A DNA stretch of 64,000 nucleotides. Source: a virus. Below, piece after piece: positions 26,399 to 35,612 of this stretch. The notes under the pieces were generated by a model. That model searched no databases. It was not told the DNA's origin and saw nothing but the letters and a program-made list of their open reading frames with translations. The DNA lies in the IMG/VR virus record IMGVR_UViG_3300046810_000338, positions 62,001 to 126,000 of that record; one strand, 5' to 3'. How positions within the stretch are numbered: position 1 is the stretch's first letter; every line of letters begins with the position of its first letter. Made by a program: the position numbers and the translations under genes.

Positions 26399-26883
26399 AG
26401 CACCCAGCCAAAGACAAGGTCATTAATACCTATCGTCACGTTAATGACCCCAACTTTGGTTTGGAGACAGATAGATTCGATGCCGAACTGGACCGCGTTA
26501 AATCAGTAATCAAAGATTCTGGTGAAAAGCTGGACTGGGTTGACAACGAGCTTATGATGCGGGCTATCTACGAGTCTGCATTCGGTATACGGAATCACTA
26601 CGGTCCGAAGGTCTCTCCGTTGGCTCCGGTCGCGGCCAACCCCAAGGAAGACTATCTGCCGTATTCTTCCAAGTACCGGGACCACGCTGTGTTCATCGAA
26701 GAGAAGGTGTTTGAGGCTACGGGCATGTCCATGCAGACATTCTTCGACAGACCTCGGGCAGACATCGAGATGGACTTTGCGCTGGTCAAGCAAAAGAACA
26801 AACGGCATGCTGCGGCGCTCAACGCTGCAACTAACCCTGGCGGTAAGCTTCCTCCGATACCTCCACTGCCACGCGGTAGATAA
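26344..26883 (+). CDS. -1 frame extension of the preceding gene
   Basis: 179 codons open in the -1 frame from the slip site to TAA. The reading from 26344 (HPQRPEDTNYSIEKYGVLEHP) is protein-like with normal phage codon use. Upstream in this frame the translation is a shadow of the zero-frame gene, there is no ATG or GTG near the junction, and the first internal ATG (in ELMMRAIYE) lacks a ribosome site. The extension is charged, helical, and ends in a Pro-rich basic tail. It is best read as the C-terminal part of a 700-residue fusion. Confidence 0.7.
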   Translation, partial: HPQRPEDTNYSIEKYGVLEHPAKDKVINTYRHVNDPNFGLETDRFDAELDRVKSVIKDSGEKLDWVDNELMMRAIYESAFGIRNHYGPKVSPLAPVAANPKEDYLPYSSKYRDHAVFIEEKVFEATGMSMQTFFDRPRADIEMDFALVKQKNKRHAAALNAATNPGGKLPPIPPLPRGR

Positions 26884-26891
26884 TGGGCATA

Positions 26892-26923
26892 CTCTCCCTC
26901 TTCCCCTAAAGGAAGAGGGAGAG
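26892..26923. terminator. Bidirectional terminator with 13-bp perfect stem
   Basis: CTCTCCCTCTTCC pairs with GGAAGAGGGAGAG around CCTAAA. The right flank has TTATG at 26927-26931, overlapping the stop codon of the minus-strand polymerase gene; the left flank has CATA at 26888-26891. Confidence 0.85.
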
Positions 26924-26926
26924 GGC

Positions 26927-28690
26927 TTATGCCTCAGGTTCTTCTTTGTAACCGTCTGGGTAGTCCTTGTCGAACAACTCAAGCACTTGCCGAGTGTTAG
27001 GCAGTTGCAGCAGTTGCTGACAAATCATCGTGTGGTTCACGTATCCCCCGGTTAGGTCAATCCCAATGAACCTCCATTGTTCCTGTTCCATGCCATCTAC
27101 AGAGGACAGCTCGGTGACAGTTGTTGCCTTGTCAATGTTGAGCATGTCTTGCAGTTTAGGGTAGGTCGATACCACGTCGATGTCGGATACATGGGTGTGT
27201 AGCAGGGGCTGATGCCCTTCCATGTCCGAGACAAGGTCTACGTCGGCTTCTGGACCCATGTAGGCTGGCAGTGTAACAATCCAGTCTCTTAGGCCAGGGC
27301 TGAAGTCGTCGATCTCTGTCAACATCTGATCAGAGGTAGTACCGATGATGTTGCCACGCTTGAGACCAAAGAAGTGCAAGTCGTCTGCGATCATCTTAGG
27401 CTGAGAATCGTAGTTACGATACTCACTGGACTTAAGCAATGCGCCCAATGACATGGAGATGTCTTTGGTTGCCTCATCCAACTCCTCTACGCCGATATCA
27501 TCGTACAAGTTGTAGATGCAGTATTCCACTGGGAAATACTTCTGCATGAACGCATGCCACTCTTTCTTGATGAACCCATCGGCTTCCATGAACTTAAGCT
27601 TAGGTTGCAGCTTATGTTTACGCAGCAGATAGTCAAGACTGTACTCGGGCTCGTTAGGCAGCGCCGTACGAATCCGTTTGTACAACAACATCGAGTCACA
27701 GATGACAAAGCTTGCCTGGGTCTTACAGGTGTGCCATTGGTCAATTGGGTTGATAGGGTAAACTGTGTTCTTGCCCCCATCCTTCTTAACCTTGGTTGCA
27801 TCGCCCTGGTCCCATACAAAGTTGCGAAACTCACGAGGCACGCGTGGATCGCAGAACACGTCGGACGGATCGTAGCCAGAGTCCTTCAGCGCCTGCACAG
27901 ACTTTGGAATATCGAACACCATGTTAAAGATGGTGACGTAGTCTGGCTGCCATTCGTGAGCTGCTTTAAAGCAACCCTGTACAACCTGTGCCGGTAGCTC
28001 GTGTCGTTCAATGTGCATCGTCATGGGGTCGATGCCACGACGCTTGAGCACATCCCCGAGCAGCTCTTCAGCTTTCAGTCGAACCAAATGAATGAAGTTG
28101 GCTTTGTCTTCATCCGACAGAACAGAGTTGTGAATAAAGTCTTCGGTGATGTGCATCGAAGCTTTTTCTTTACAGGTAATAGAGGCAACGATAATCGCCT
28201 CTTCCTCACTGTTCATATCGGTTTCAATATCGTAAACCGCCACCTTAGCTGGGGTGGGGGTTTTAGGCCAGCGGTCCTTGTAGCCCCGCTTGACCAATAC
28301 CGGTGTTGTAATGTCAGCACCGTACAAATAAGGAGAGCGTGCAAGCTGTCTCAGACTGCCCCGCATACCGGGATTGCCCAGTGCCCTCGCGACCTTATTA
28401 TGTAGTTCATGCTGGGCACAGGTAAACTTTCTTACCTGGCTCAACGGGGCCCATGGCCGTTTGTCTTTATGCGTGCGGTACTTGTCCAACGTGACGTAAA
28501 AGTCGCGCTGATAGTTCTTGATCAACCGTAACCAAGGCAGTGGTGGACGTCCGTCTTTGAAGTGAATTAACTCTTTGACGACAACAACATCGTTCGCGCT
28601 TCCGTTGTTTGCTTTTGAGTAGGATGCGGACATGCACTCGTAGTAGTCGATCTCTTCTCGGTCCGGCATCTCAGGGTACATGAAAGCCAT
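26927..28690 (-). CDS. Family B DNA polymerase, N-terminal part (exonuclease plus motif A)
   Basis: 587 residues from ATG 28690 behind CTGGAGA; TTG at 28717 is discarded. Proofreading exonuclease motifs: Exo I YDIETD (D154, E156), Exo II NMVFD (N256-D260), D332 in VICDSM, and Exo III YNLYD (393-397). Polymerase motif A is DVVSTYP at 505-511 (D505 catalytic), followed by NIDKATT, the position of NISPET in other family B enzymes. The protein stops 77 residues after motif A, without motif B (KxxxNSxYG) or motif C (DTD). The rest of the palm must be encoded elsewhere, or the gene is truncated. No continuation exists downstream, where the convergent + gene lies. Confidence 0.88.
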   Translation of the reverse strand: MAFMYPEMPDREEIDYYECMSASYSKANNGSANDVVVVKELIHFKDGRPPLPWLRLIKNYQRDFYVTLDKYRTHKDKRPWAPLSQVRKFTCAQHELHNKVARALGNPGMRGSLRQLARSPYLYGADITTPVLVKRGYKDRWPKTPTPAKVAVYDIETDMNSEEEAIIVASITCKEKASMHITEDFIHNSVLSDEDKANFIHLVRLKAEELLGDVLKRRGIDPMTMHIERHELPAQVVQGCFKAAHEWQPDYVTIFNMVFDIPKSVQALKDSGYDPSDVFCDPRVPREFRNFVWDQGDATKVKKDGGKNTVYPINPIDQWHTCKTQASFVICDSMLLYKRIRTALPNEPEYSLDYLLRKHKLQPKLKFMEADGFIKKEWHAFMQKYFPVEYCIYNLYDDIGVEELDEATKDISMSLGALLKSSEYRNYDSQPKMIADDLHFFGLKRGNIIGTTSDQMLTEIDDFSPGLRDWIVTLPAYMGPEADVDLVSDMEGHQPLLHTHVSDIDVVSTYPKLQDMLNIDKATTVTELSSVDGMEQEQWRFIGIDLTGGYVNHTMICQQLLQLPNTRQVLELFDKDYPDGYKEEPEA

Positions 28691-28711
28691 GAAAAATCTC
28701 CAGCGTGAATT

Positions 28712-28730
28712 CCCCAAATCATCTAAAACG
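28712..28730 (+). promoter_or_regulatory. Possible phage promoter, weak motif copy
   Basis: CCCCAAATCATCTAAAACG shares the AAAT-ATCTAA core with the copies at 9411 and 56353 but differs at the ends. It sits in the divergent gap 25 bases before the gene at 28756. Confidence 0.35.
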
Positions 28731-28755
28731 TATCTCTCATCGGTAGGAACCCAAG

Positions 28756-30057
28756 ATGAAATTCAGGCCGAGTCCTAATGCACAAATGATTCAAGAGGCG
28801 ATTGCCCACCAGGGGCGGTCTGCTTTGTTCCGCGACATCTGCCTGATCTTTCGTGAAATCGAAGGGCTGCCTAGCAATGCCCTGGGTCCTGACCTACTGA
28901 CGAAGAAAGGTTTGGACAAAGTGATCGAGAAGTGGACAGGGCTTAAGATCCCTGTCAAGATTGATCAGGCGCTGTATGTCAATGCCTGGGTCTACCCACC
29001 TTACATCGACGCCAACCACGCGGTGCTCGCTGGCAGCAAAGCTGAGCGCGATGATTGGTGGTTGCTTGACTACATCAGTGAGCAATCCAACAAGGCCTTT
29101 GGCAAGTCCGAGTCCATCTTCGGTACGGTTGATCGTGAGAAGTCTCGTGTCTCCGGCGACTTCTGCAAGATTGAATGTCCGATGTTTGTGACACGCGGTC
29201 TGCTCCAGCACAAAGACGTTACGCCTGAGATGGCGACCACCACGATCCTCCATGAGATCGGTCACGTCTTTACCTACTTCGAGTTCATGGGCCGTGTGAC
29301 CACCTTCAACGGTGCTCTACAGGCAGCCTCCGAGGCGTTCTTCAAGTGCGAGAAACGCGAAGACCGTCTGAAGATTGTCCGCGATGTGGGCGACAAATTC
29401 GGCGTGGATAACGACGACCGTGAAGTGCTGACTAATGCCAAGAGCAAAGACGCGTTCATCACCGTTCTGGCTCGGGGCTACGTTATTGACCGCAAGTCTG
29501 GCCTGGGTTCCAGCATCTACGACATCACGTTGTGGGAATCGCTGTCCGACCAGTTCAGCATGCGTCATGGTTCCGGCGTAGATGGCGTCAAGATGATGGA
29601 CATTCTTTACCGTGACGGCATGCATGCCAGTTACATGTCCAACCTCAGCCACATCATCTTCACCCTGTTCAAGGTCCTGCTGTTCATCGCCAGCACGTTC
29701 TTCCTGTTCGGGCTGCCACTGCTGCTCTTGTTCGTTAACCCGGCTGCAAAGATCTATGACGAACCTCATGCTCGCATGCAACGTATGCGTAATGACTTCG
29801 TCGCTGGCCTCAAGTCCCCCACTATCAGTGCGGCGGAGAAGGCTCGGATCGCAGAAGACGTCAAAGACATCGACGTCATCATGAAAGATCTCGACGACAA
29901 GCGCGGACTCATTGAGTTGTTCTACACGGCTTGCACCCCAGGTGGTCGCCGTGAGTACAGCCAGCTGCGTTTCCAGCAGGAGATCGAATCGTTGGTAGCC
30001 AACGACCTGCTGGTTGCATCCACCCGTTTGTCCAACCTGGCTAATCGCCTCTCTTAA
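28756..30057 (+). CDS. Membrane-anchored M48-like zinc metallopeptidase
   Basis: 433 residues, start behind GTAGGAACC. HEIGH at 166-170 is the HExxH zinc site, and ESLSDQF at 261-267 supplies the downstream ExxxD seen in M48-type peptidases (third ligand E261). A strong hydrophobic segment spans about 300-327, followed by a charged helical C-terminus. This topology resembles HtpX/Ste24-like enzymes, but with a single clear membrane segment. It leads the operon of inner-body-like virion proteins. It could act on the host envelope at injection, or on virion proteins; this is inference. It is not the serine-type prohead protease of phiKZ (gp175). Confidence 0.72.
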   Translation: MKFRPSPNAQMIQEAIAHQGRSALFRDICLIFREIEGLPSNALGPDLLTKKGLDKVIEKWTGLKIPVKIDQALYVNAWVYPPYIDANHAVLAGSKAERDDWWLLDYISEQSNKAFGKSESIFGTVDREKSRVSGDFCKIECPMFVTRGLLQHKDVTPEMATTTILHEIGHVFTYFEFMGRVTTFNGALQAASEAFFKCEKREDRLKIVRDVGDKFGVDNDDREVLTNAKSKDAFITVLARGYVIDRKSGLGSSIYDITLWESLSDQFSMRHGSGVDGVKMMDILYRDGMHASYMSNLSHIIFTLFKVLLFIASTFFLFGLPLLLLFVNPAAKIYDEPHARMQRMRNDFVAGLKSPTISAAEKARIAEDVKDIDVIMKDLDDKRGLIELFYTACTPGGRREYSQLRFQQEIESLVANDLLVASTRLSNLANRLS

Positions 30058-30067
30058 GGAGCGCCTC

Positions 30068-30529
30068 ATGGCTACGCTTAAACTCTCCCGTGCTAAATCG
30101 GCCGAACTGATCTCGGCTGTTAACTACCTGTTCTCGACCAACGGTGTCTCCAACGCTGACCGCACCCCAGCGGCTGAGTTGGTATTCGCTGAACTGATCG
30201 CCGTCACTCTGCCGTTGGCCAGTGAAGGTCAGAAGGCTGAAGACTTCTACCGTTCGACTCTGCTGGCGGGTGTCCGTGCGTTTCTGGATCAGCTGTGTGA
30301 AGTGGTCCAGATCAACCACGAACAATGCATGCTGGCAGTCTGGGGCGCTTACTCCTACCGTCAGTCGATCGTCGTGGTGAAGAATCTGTTCGACATTCGC
30401 CCTGACATTGGCCGCTACATCGGTAAGATGCCTCAGCGTCATGCTGACATCATCAAACGCTACCCAGTGCTGTCTGACAGCTACTGGGGCATCTCGGCAC
30501 TGATCTATGCCGATGGTGGCACCCTATGA
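30068..30529 (+). CDS. Hypothetical protein in the inner-body operon
   Basis: 153 residues from ATG 30068, behind AAGGAGCGCC; a longer reading from 30014 lies inside the previous gene. Helical throughout, no membrane segment, high-expression codon use. The stop overlaps the next start (ATGA). Probably a virion or assembly protein by context. Confidence 0.8.
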   Translation: MATLKLSRAKSAELISAVNYLFSTNGVSNADRTPAAELVFAELIAVTLPLASEGQKAEDFYRSTLLAGVRAFLDQLCEVVQINHEQCMLAVWGAYSYRQSIVVVKNLFDIRPDIGRYIGKMPQRHADIIKRYPVLSDSYWGISALIYADGGTL

Positions 30530-31854
30530 AAATGATGGCCCTGGAAGGGCTGGAAGCCGATCCAGCCATCATCTCATCGTCCATTGAGCGCATGCAGAAC
30601 GATCGTCTGGTGTGCCAATCCGATGTGGCTCCTTTCATCCAGCATTTCCCCATGAACATCTCCCTGGATAACTTCAGCGAAGAGCCTTCCGAGAAAGGCT
30701 TGGACATTGCCCTCGAAGGCATGTCCATGTTGTTCAAGGTCGCAGCCGGTGTTGCACTGGTAGGCGTTCTGGGTATCTGCATCTACAACTTCATCCGTAG
30801 CCGTCGTGCTGCCGAAACCATCGCAGAAGGTTCGGCGGTCACTGCTCGTTTGGGTAAGCTTACGCTGGAACTGGAACAAGACATCCATACCGCGCCTGGT
30901 TTCATTAACACCCGGACTCCTCTGTTGGGCAGCAATGAAATCCCTCACGGTCTGGGCCTGCACTTCAGTGGCGAAGTCAGCTACGCAGAATTCGCTGACA
31001 AGTTCTTCAGTGCTAAAGGCGTGGGTGCTATTGCCGGTATCAGTTCTGACCTGGCTATCAAGATCAACTATGGCGAGGTTCCAAGCGCCACCGATCAACT
31101 GATGGCTCCGATGAGCGACTACCTGGGCGATTTGGCTAAGCGGGTAACCGAACTGCGCAAGATCATTGCCGACATGCCTGGCGCGTTGAATGCCGGCCAC
31201 ATCGACAAGATCACCCAGCGGATCGTTGCAATCGATCTGAAGGTGCCTCGCGGTACAGTCCTGGGGTTGATCGAGCGTAACTTCGACAACCGCCTGCCGC
31301 CACCTCGTGGTAGCTTCCAGGCAGGCTCTGCTGCCATGTTTGAGGACCGGGTAGAAGCCTTGGCCAATTTGTATACCGAATTGTCCGAAGGTTCTCACCC
31401 CAACCAGAAAGGCGGCAACGCAGAAGAGAAAGCGACTACCGACTGGGTGTCTACCAACCTGTCTGGTCTGATTGGCCCGCTGGTGGATATCTCCACCCGC
31501 TGTGCCAAAGTTGGACTGTCTCCTTCTCTGTCCACCGGCCGCAGCATTGTGGCCGAATGTGAAGAGTTGAAGAAGAAGGTTGCAACCAGCGATTTCCCTG
31601 ATGCAGTGGATGCCGCGCTCAAGGTTGTACTGGAAGATGTCCGCATGGATTCTCTGGCTGCCATGAAACTGTTCGATGTGATCAACACCGAACAGCGACT
31701 GACGGCTAAGTGGGTTTCCTTTGTATTGCGCTGGACAGCAGAGCACGCCCGTGTGGTTGCACTGTTTACTCGCTCGGTATCTCCACCTGCTGCTGCCTCG
31801 TTGACCAAGAAGGCCGCTAACGCCCTCAAAGAAGCACAGAAACAGAAATTCTAA
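30526..31854 (+). CDS. Inner-body-like virion protein with one membrane-type segment
   Basis: 442 residues. A propeptide-like N-terminus contains E-rich motifs fitting the phiKZ prohead protease rule [S/A/G]-x-E (ALE6, ALE64). A hydrophobic segment at 68-91 is followed by RSRR, then a helical body. Two nearby proteins (31911, 35613) have the same layout: short N-terminus, LE/ME motif, hydrophobic helix, basic cap, helical body. phiKZ packs an inner body of such cleaved proteins within the capsid. The hydrophobic helix in an internal head protein is notable. Confidence 0.75.
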   Translation: MKMMALEGLEADPAIISSSIERMQNDRLVCQSDVAPFIQHFPMNISLDNFSEEPSEKGLDIALEGMSMLFKVAAGVALVGVLGICIYNFIRSRRAAETIAEGSAVTARLGKLTLELEQDIHTAPGFINTRTPLLGSNEIPHGLGLHFSGEVSYAEFADKFFSAKGVGAIAGISSDLAIKINYGEVPSATDQLMAPMSDYLGDLAKRVTELRKIIADMPGALNAGHIDKITQRIVAIDLKVPRGTVLGLIERNFDNRLPPPRGSFQAGSAAMFEDRVEALANLYTELSEGSHPNQKGGNAEEKATTDWVSTNLSGLIGPLVDISTRCAKVGLSPSLSTGRSIVAECEELKKKVATSDFPDAVDAALKVVLEDVRMDSLAAMKLFDVINTEQRLTAKWVSFVLRWTAEHARVVALFTRSVSPPAAASLTKKAANALKEAQKQKF

Positions 31855-31863
31855 ACCCCACTG

Positions 31864-31894
31864 CCCCCTACAGGAGAACGCTCCTTGTAGGGGG
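31864..31894 (+). terminator. Hairpin between virion genes
   Basis: CCCCCTACA plus GGAG pairs with CTCC plus TGTAGGGGG with a single bulged T, followed by TTATAAGGAG. It may attenuate rather than stop transcription, since the next ribosome site begins right after it. Confidence 0.65.
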
Positions 31895-31910
31895 TTATAA
31901 GGAGCTGGTA

Positions 31911-34900
31911 ATGGGCGACACAATTAACATTGATTCTCTGGCCAATGCCAGTGGGGCAGACTTGGCAAAATTCTTGGCTCAGAACAATCAAGTTCTGGCT
32001 GAAGTAACCCAACACGCCATCGACGTAAACATGCTGGGCGGTACCTCTCAGGCTCACGCACTGGGCTTTCAGGAATACCTTCCAGCCGACTTCTCTCTTG
32101 AATCGTTGTCTACCCATCTGTCCAAGAAGGGTTACACGATGGTTCAGGAATCTCTGGCTGCTGTTCTGCTGGTGGCCGGCGCAGCTGCAATCGTAGCAGG
32201 CGTAGGCATTCTGGCTTACAAGTTGATTCGTATGTCGATGGGTAAAGAGCCCAAGGCTTCCGAAGCACTCAAGCACGCCGAGGCTGCCAAGAAACTGGCA
32301 GCAATCATGACCAACCTGGACATGTCTCGCCTGCCGCCAGAGTTCCAAAAGCTGTTCACTGAATACGTTCAGGCCGAAACAGTTGCAGAACTGCGTAAGG
32401 GCTGGCCGGACAGTGACACTAACACCCGTGCTCTGGATGCGTTTATTCGTACCCGCCTGCAACAATCGAGCGCATCTGTTTATGCTGTTCGTATCCTGAC
32501 CCAATCGGACGCCCAGTTCTTGATGAACTCGGCTGGCAAACTGATCGACGCCATGGCCGATGGCCTGGCTCAGTTGGACAGTCGGTTCCTGCGTGTGGTT
32601 ATCGACAATCCGAAGATGTCTGGTCTGGAAGCATCGAAGCTTGCTGAATCCATCAGTGCATCGATGGGTACCAGTAACTTCGACAACGCTCAGAACTCGA
32701 TCATCGGCTGGGCTGCACACTACGGCGTTCAGACGGGCAATAGTGAGTTGCAAGACGCACTGCTGGCTTTCGAACAAGCCATGTTTACCCCAGCCTCTGC
32801 CGACCTCATCAATACGGTGGATCTGACCAAGAGCATGACCTTCTCTCCTCCGGCTAAACCCGTGGTTGAGAAACTGTACGCCAAGATCAAAGATCTGAAG
32901 AAACTGGGCGATCACCTGAAGCGTTCCGGCGATAACTTCAAACAGATCTCCAAGGACGCCTCCAACGACTTGACCACCCAGGTCAAGGCGGTGATTGATC
33001 AGGCTATGGCGGCGGTTGAACTGTCCGAACTGGTTACCCGGCTGGTGGACAAAGAAGTGGGTGCCATCCATCAAACCATTGGCGCTGTGGTTAACGGCGG
33101 CAAAGACATGCATGCAGGTATCATTGCAGTCATTGGCAAGATGGAAGACAAGGAAGAAGCGGCCCGTGTCAAACGCGAACTGTCTGCCTTGTTGGCCTCC
33201 GGCAAAGTGCCTACCATGCGCACTGAGGCGTTGGAAGACAATCGCCTTAGCCTGAATCAGGTTATGGTGTTGGAAGGTCGTAGCGGCATCCTGGACTTCC
33301 TCAAGCAGCTTGGCATCGTGCTGATGATCGGCATGGCTGTTGGCGTTCTGTATTCTGCCATCATGGCCATGTTCGGTGTAGCTTCCTTCTCGGCAGCGTG
33401 GGCAGGTGGTATTAACTACATCCTGGCCAACGGCAAGCGTGTAACGACCAAAGAAGCTTCTGATGCGTTGGCAGCGACGCTGAAGAACAACAGCGTTGGC
33501 CAGTACGGCGTTAACTCGATTACTCGCGGTAGCAACAACAACCTACCGTTTGTCGTCGACACCCGCATGATCGACAGTGGTTTCACCGTTGTGTCTGACG
33601 GCATCAAGAAAGCCATCGCTGCGTTCTCTGCCGGTGACTTCACAGGTAACCCTGAGCATGTCAATGCGGCAGTGATCCGAGCTTCCAACAACGGCAACCA
33701 TGTGTTGGACAATGCGATCAATACCCTCAAAGGTAAACTGATCGACTTGGGCCTGCCGATCAGCCGTAGCTCTGGCTCGGATGATCCAATCGCTGAGCTG
33801 CGAGCCAAAGAACACGAGTTCTCCAATCGCTGGTTCAATGGCAGCAACTGCGACTACTCGAAGTTCAACAACAACTTCACCACCAGTTGGATCGAGCGTT
33901 TCGATCCTAAGGCGCCTGAGAAGATCGAGAATTATGCCGAGCACATTGTGACCGACATGAAACGCTTTGCTAGCACCACTTCCGGTGTTAACAAAGAGAC
34001 CTTCAAAGAACTCAGCGACGAGGCTCTGGATGCCCACCACGACTTCACGCTGAAGATGGCCTACCTGGCTGCACTGTCCGGTGTTTACACCAAGATCACC
34101 AAGGCGGCTGTTAAAGACGTCCTGGGCGCCATCGGTGCACTGAAGTCGACCTTCCGTCATGGCAGTTCGTACAAGATGGTCGGCGAATCCCGTGATACGG
34201 ACTTCGACGAAGATGACGGCATGGATGCGTTGGATTACGACGACACCCACATTGACGGCATCATGGATCAGTCTGAAGTCATGGCCGATCTGAACGTCGA
34301 CGAGCAAGCTACTCTGGTTATGGAAAGCTGGGGCAAGCATGTTCAAACCGGGCTGATGGTGCTGGGTGCTTTGGCATTGGTTGGGGTGGGTGCTTTGATT
34401 CTGAAGTCCATCACCTCTGGCAAGTCCAAGCCGCATGCTGAGAAGGAACACTTCAAGGCTACGGCAGCAGGCATCGCTACCGGCAATGCGTTGGACCAAC
34501 TGGCCGACAAACTGGTTGAGAGCACCAACAACCTCAAAGCTGCGGTTCAGGACGAATCCAGCATTGTGGCCACCCAGGCGCAGGCTAAGGGTACACAAGA
34601 GTTCATCGGACGGGACGACGGGGCCAGCAACACTGCCGACAAACCTAACCCAGAAGGCCGTGCTGGTAATGACCATGCCGACATCATTTCCGATATCGAT
34701 GAACTGGGTGCTCTGGTTGAGAAGTGGGCCAACCTCAATTACGTAGGCCGCCTTAAACTCATCGGTCAGTCCACGGTGGTTTCCTATGGGGCCGTTGGTG
34801 CGTTGACCGCTGGTATGAACCCAGAGTTCAAGGACTTCCAGCAGAAAGGGTTGGAGGAAGTGGTCAAGTTTTTCACGTTCTGTGAGGACAAGATCTTTGG

Positions 34901-35567
34901 TCCAGTGAACGAAGCCCTGGCTTCTCACTTCCCACAAGACCGTTTGGCCGACATCCACGACGACGTTGTCGCAGCGATTGCTGACGCAATTGGACTTGGG
35001 GCAGTGCCTTCTGGTCTCACTGACGCTATGGCCGAAGAGATTGCCACGGTTACCAAACCTGCCGATGAGGCGGATTGGGCAGAGCTTGAGCGGGACATCA
35101 ATCCAAACGGCTACGGTTCTGGTGCAGATGACTACATGAAGCTGGTTAACGGTATCCAGAAAGGTATCGCCGAGACCACCGAGTTCGTCAACAAGGCCGA
35201 AGGGTCCCATGGTGATTTGGTTACTCGGGCAGCGGCTGAAGTCAAAGGTAGTCGTACCAAGGGGTCTTCGCTGCTCCTGCGTATCGATGAGTTCCGCCCT
35301 ACCTTCACCGAGGCGACTCGTTTCTTCCGGACCAGCATTCGAATGATGGAGGCACTCTGCACCTGTGTTGAGGAATCCATTCGTTTGCACCGCCGTGCTC
35401 AGCGTCAGGATGCTGCTGGCATCCAGGAGCAAGGTGAGAAGCTGGGTCGCATCAAAGGCAAGCTTCGTGCTAACAGCAACGACAAGTCCAAGTCTGGTGA
35501 CATCTTGGATAAGCTTGAAGAGATGCAAAAGGAATTGGAAGCCAGTCTGAAGAAGTCAGGTCTCTAA
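31911..35567 (+). CDS. Large inner-body-like protein with three membrane-type segments
   Basis: 1218 residues. Hydrophobic segments lie at about 82-106, 465-490 and 811-830. The region before the first, LPADFSLESL at about 58-67, matches LPGDFAMESF in the protein at 35613. The second and third are preceded by other Glu-containing motifs (for example VMESWG before the third). The spacing of three similar hydrophobic helices suggests a fusion of three paralogous modules. A highly acidic stretch (DTDFDEDDGMDALDYDD) lies near residue 765. Likely an abundant head-internal or injected protein. The C-terminal 100 residues are charged coiled-coil-like. Confidence 0.75.
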   Translation: MGDTINIDSLANASGADLAKFLAQNNQVLAEVTQHAIDVNMLGGTSQAHALGFQEYLPADFSLESLSTHLSKKGYTMVQESLAAVLLVAGAAAIVAGVGILAYKLIRMSMGKEPKASEALKHAEAAKKLAAIMTNLDMSRLPPEFQKLFTEYVQAETVAELRKGWPDSDTNTRALDAFIRTRLQQSSASVYAVRILTQSDAQFLMNSAGKLIDAMADGLAQLDSRFLRVVIDNPKMSGLEASKLAESISASMGTSNFDNAQNSIIGWAAHYGVQTGNSELQDALLAFEQAMFTPASADLINTVDLTKSMTFSPPAKPVVEKLYAKIKDLKKLGDHLKRSGDNFKQISKDASNDLTTQVKAVIDQAMAAVELSELVTRLVDKEVGAIHQTIGAVVNGGKDMHAGIIAVIGKMEDKEEAARVKRELSALLASGKVPTMRTEALEDNRLSLNQVMVLEGRSGILDFLKQLGIVLMIGMAVGVLYSAIMAMFGVASFSAAWAGGINYILANGKRVTTKEASDALAATLKNNSVGQYGVNSITRGSNNNLPFVVDTRMIDSGFTVVSDGIKKAIAAFSAGDFTGNPEHVNAAVIRASNNGNHVLDNAINTLKGKLIDLGLPISRSSGSDDPIAELRAKEHEFSNRWFNGSNCDYSKFNNNFTTSWIERFDPKAPEKIENYAEHIVTDMKRFASTTSGVNKETFKELSDEALDAHHDFTLKMAYLAALSGVYTKITKAAVKDVLGAIGALKSTFRHGSSYKMVGESRDTDFDEDDGMDALDYDDTHIDGIMDQSEVMADLNVDEQATLVMESWGKHVQTGLMVLGALALVGVGALILKSITSGKSKPHAEKEHFKATAAGIATGNALDQLADKLVESTNNLKAAVQDESSIVATQAQAKGTQEFIGRDDGASNTADKPNPEGRAGNDHADIISDIDELGALVEKWANLNYVGRLKLIGQSTVVSYGAVGALTAGMNPEFKDFQQKGLEEVVKFFTFCEDKIFGPVNEALASHFPQDRLADIHDDVVAAIADAIGLGAVPSGLTDAMAEEIATVTKPADEADWAELERDINPNGYGSGADDYMKLVNGIQKGIAETTEFVNKAEGSHGDLVTRAAAEVKGSRTKGSSLLLRIDEFRPTFTEATRFFRTSIRMMEALCTCVEESIRLHRRAQRQDAAGIQEQGEKLGRIKGKLRANSNDKSKSGDILDKLEEMQKELEASLKKSGL

Positions 35568-35576
35568 CCCATAACC

Positions 35577-35596
35577 GCCCCTCCTTCGGGAGGGGC
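35577..35596. terminator. UUCG-loop hairpin
   Basis: GCCCCTCC pairs with GGAGGGGC around TTCG. No T tract follows on the + strand; the left flank has CATAA at 35570-35574. The next gene starts 17 bases later, so it may protect or divide the mRNA. Confidence 0.6.
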
Positions 35597-35612
35597 AACG
35601 GAGATAAGTGTT

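Noticed and set aside
26272-26883. Independent 203-residue gene
   Set aside because: Its first 24 codons are a shadow of the upstream gene in another frame and there is no ribosome site; the protein-like part begins exactly at the slippery heptamer, so it is treated as a frameshift extension.
33543-35528. 661-codon minus-strand ORF opposite the 1218-residue protein
   Set aside because: An antisense shadow of a biased coding region with no start signals.
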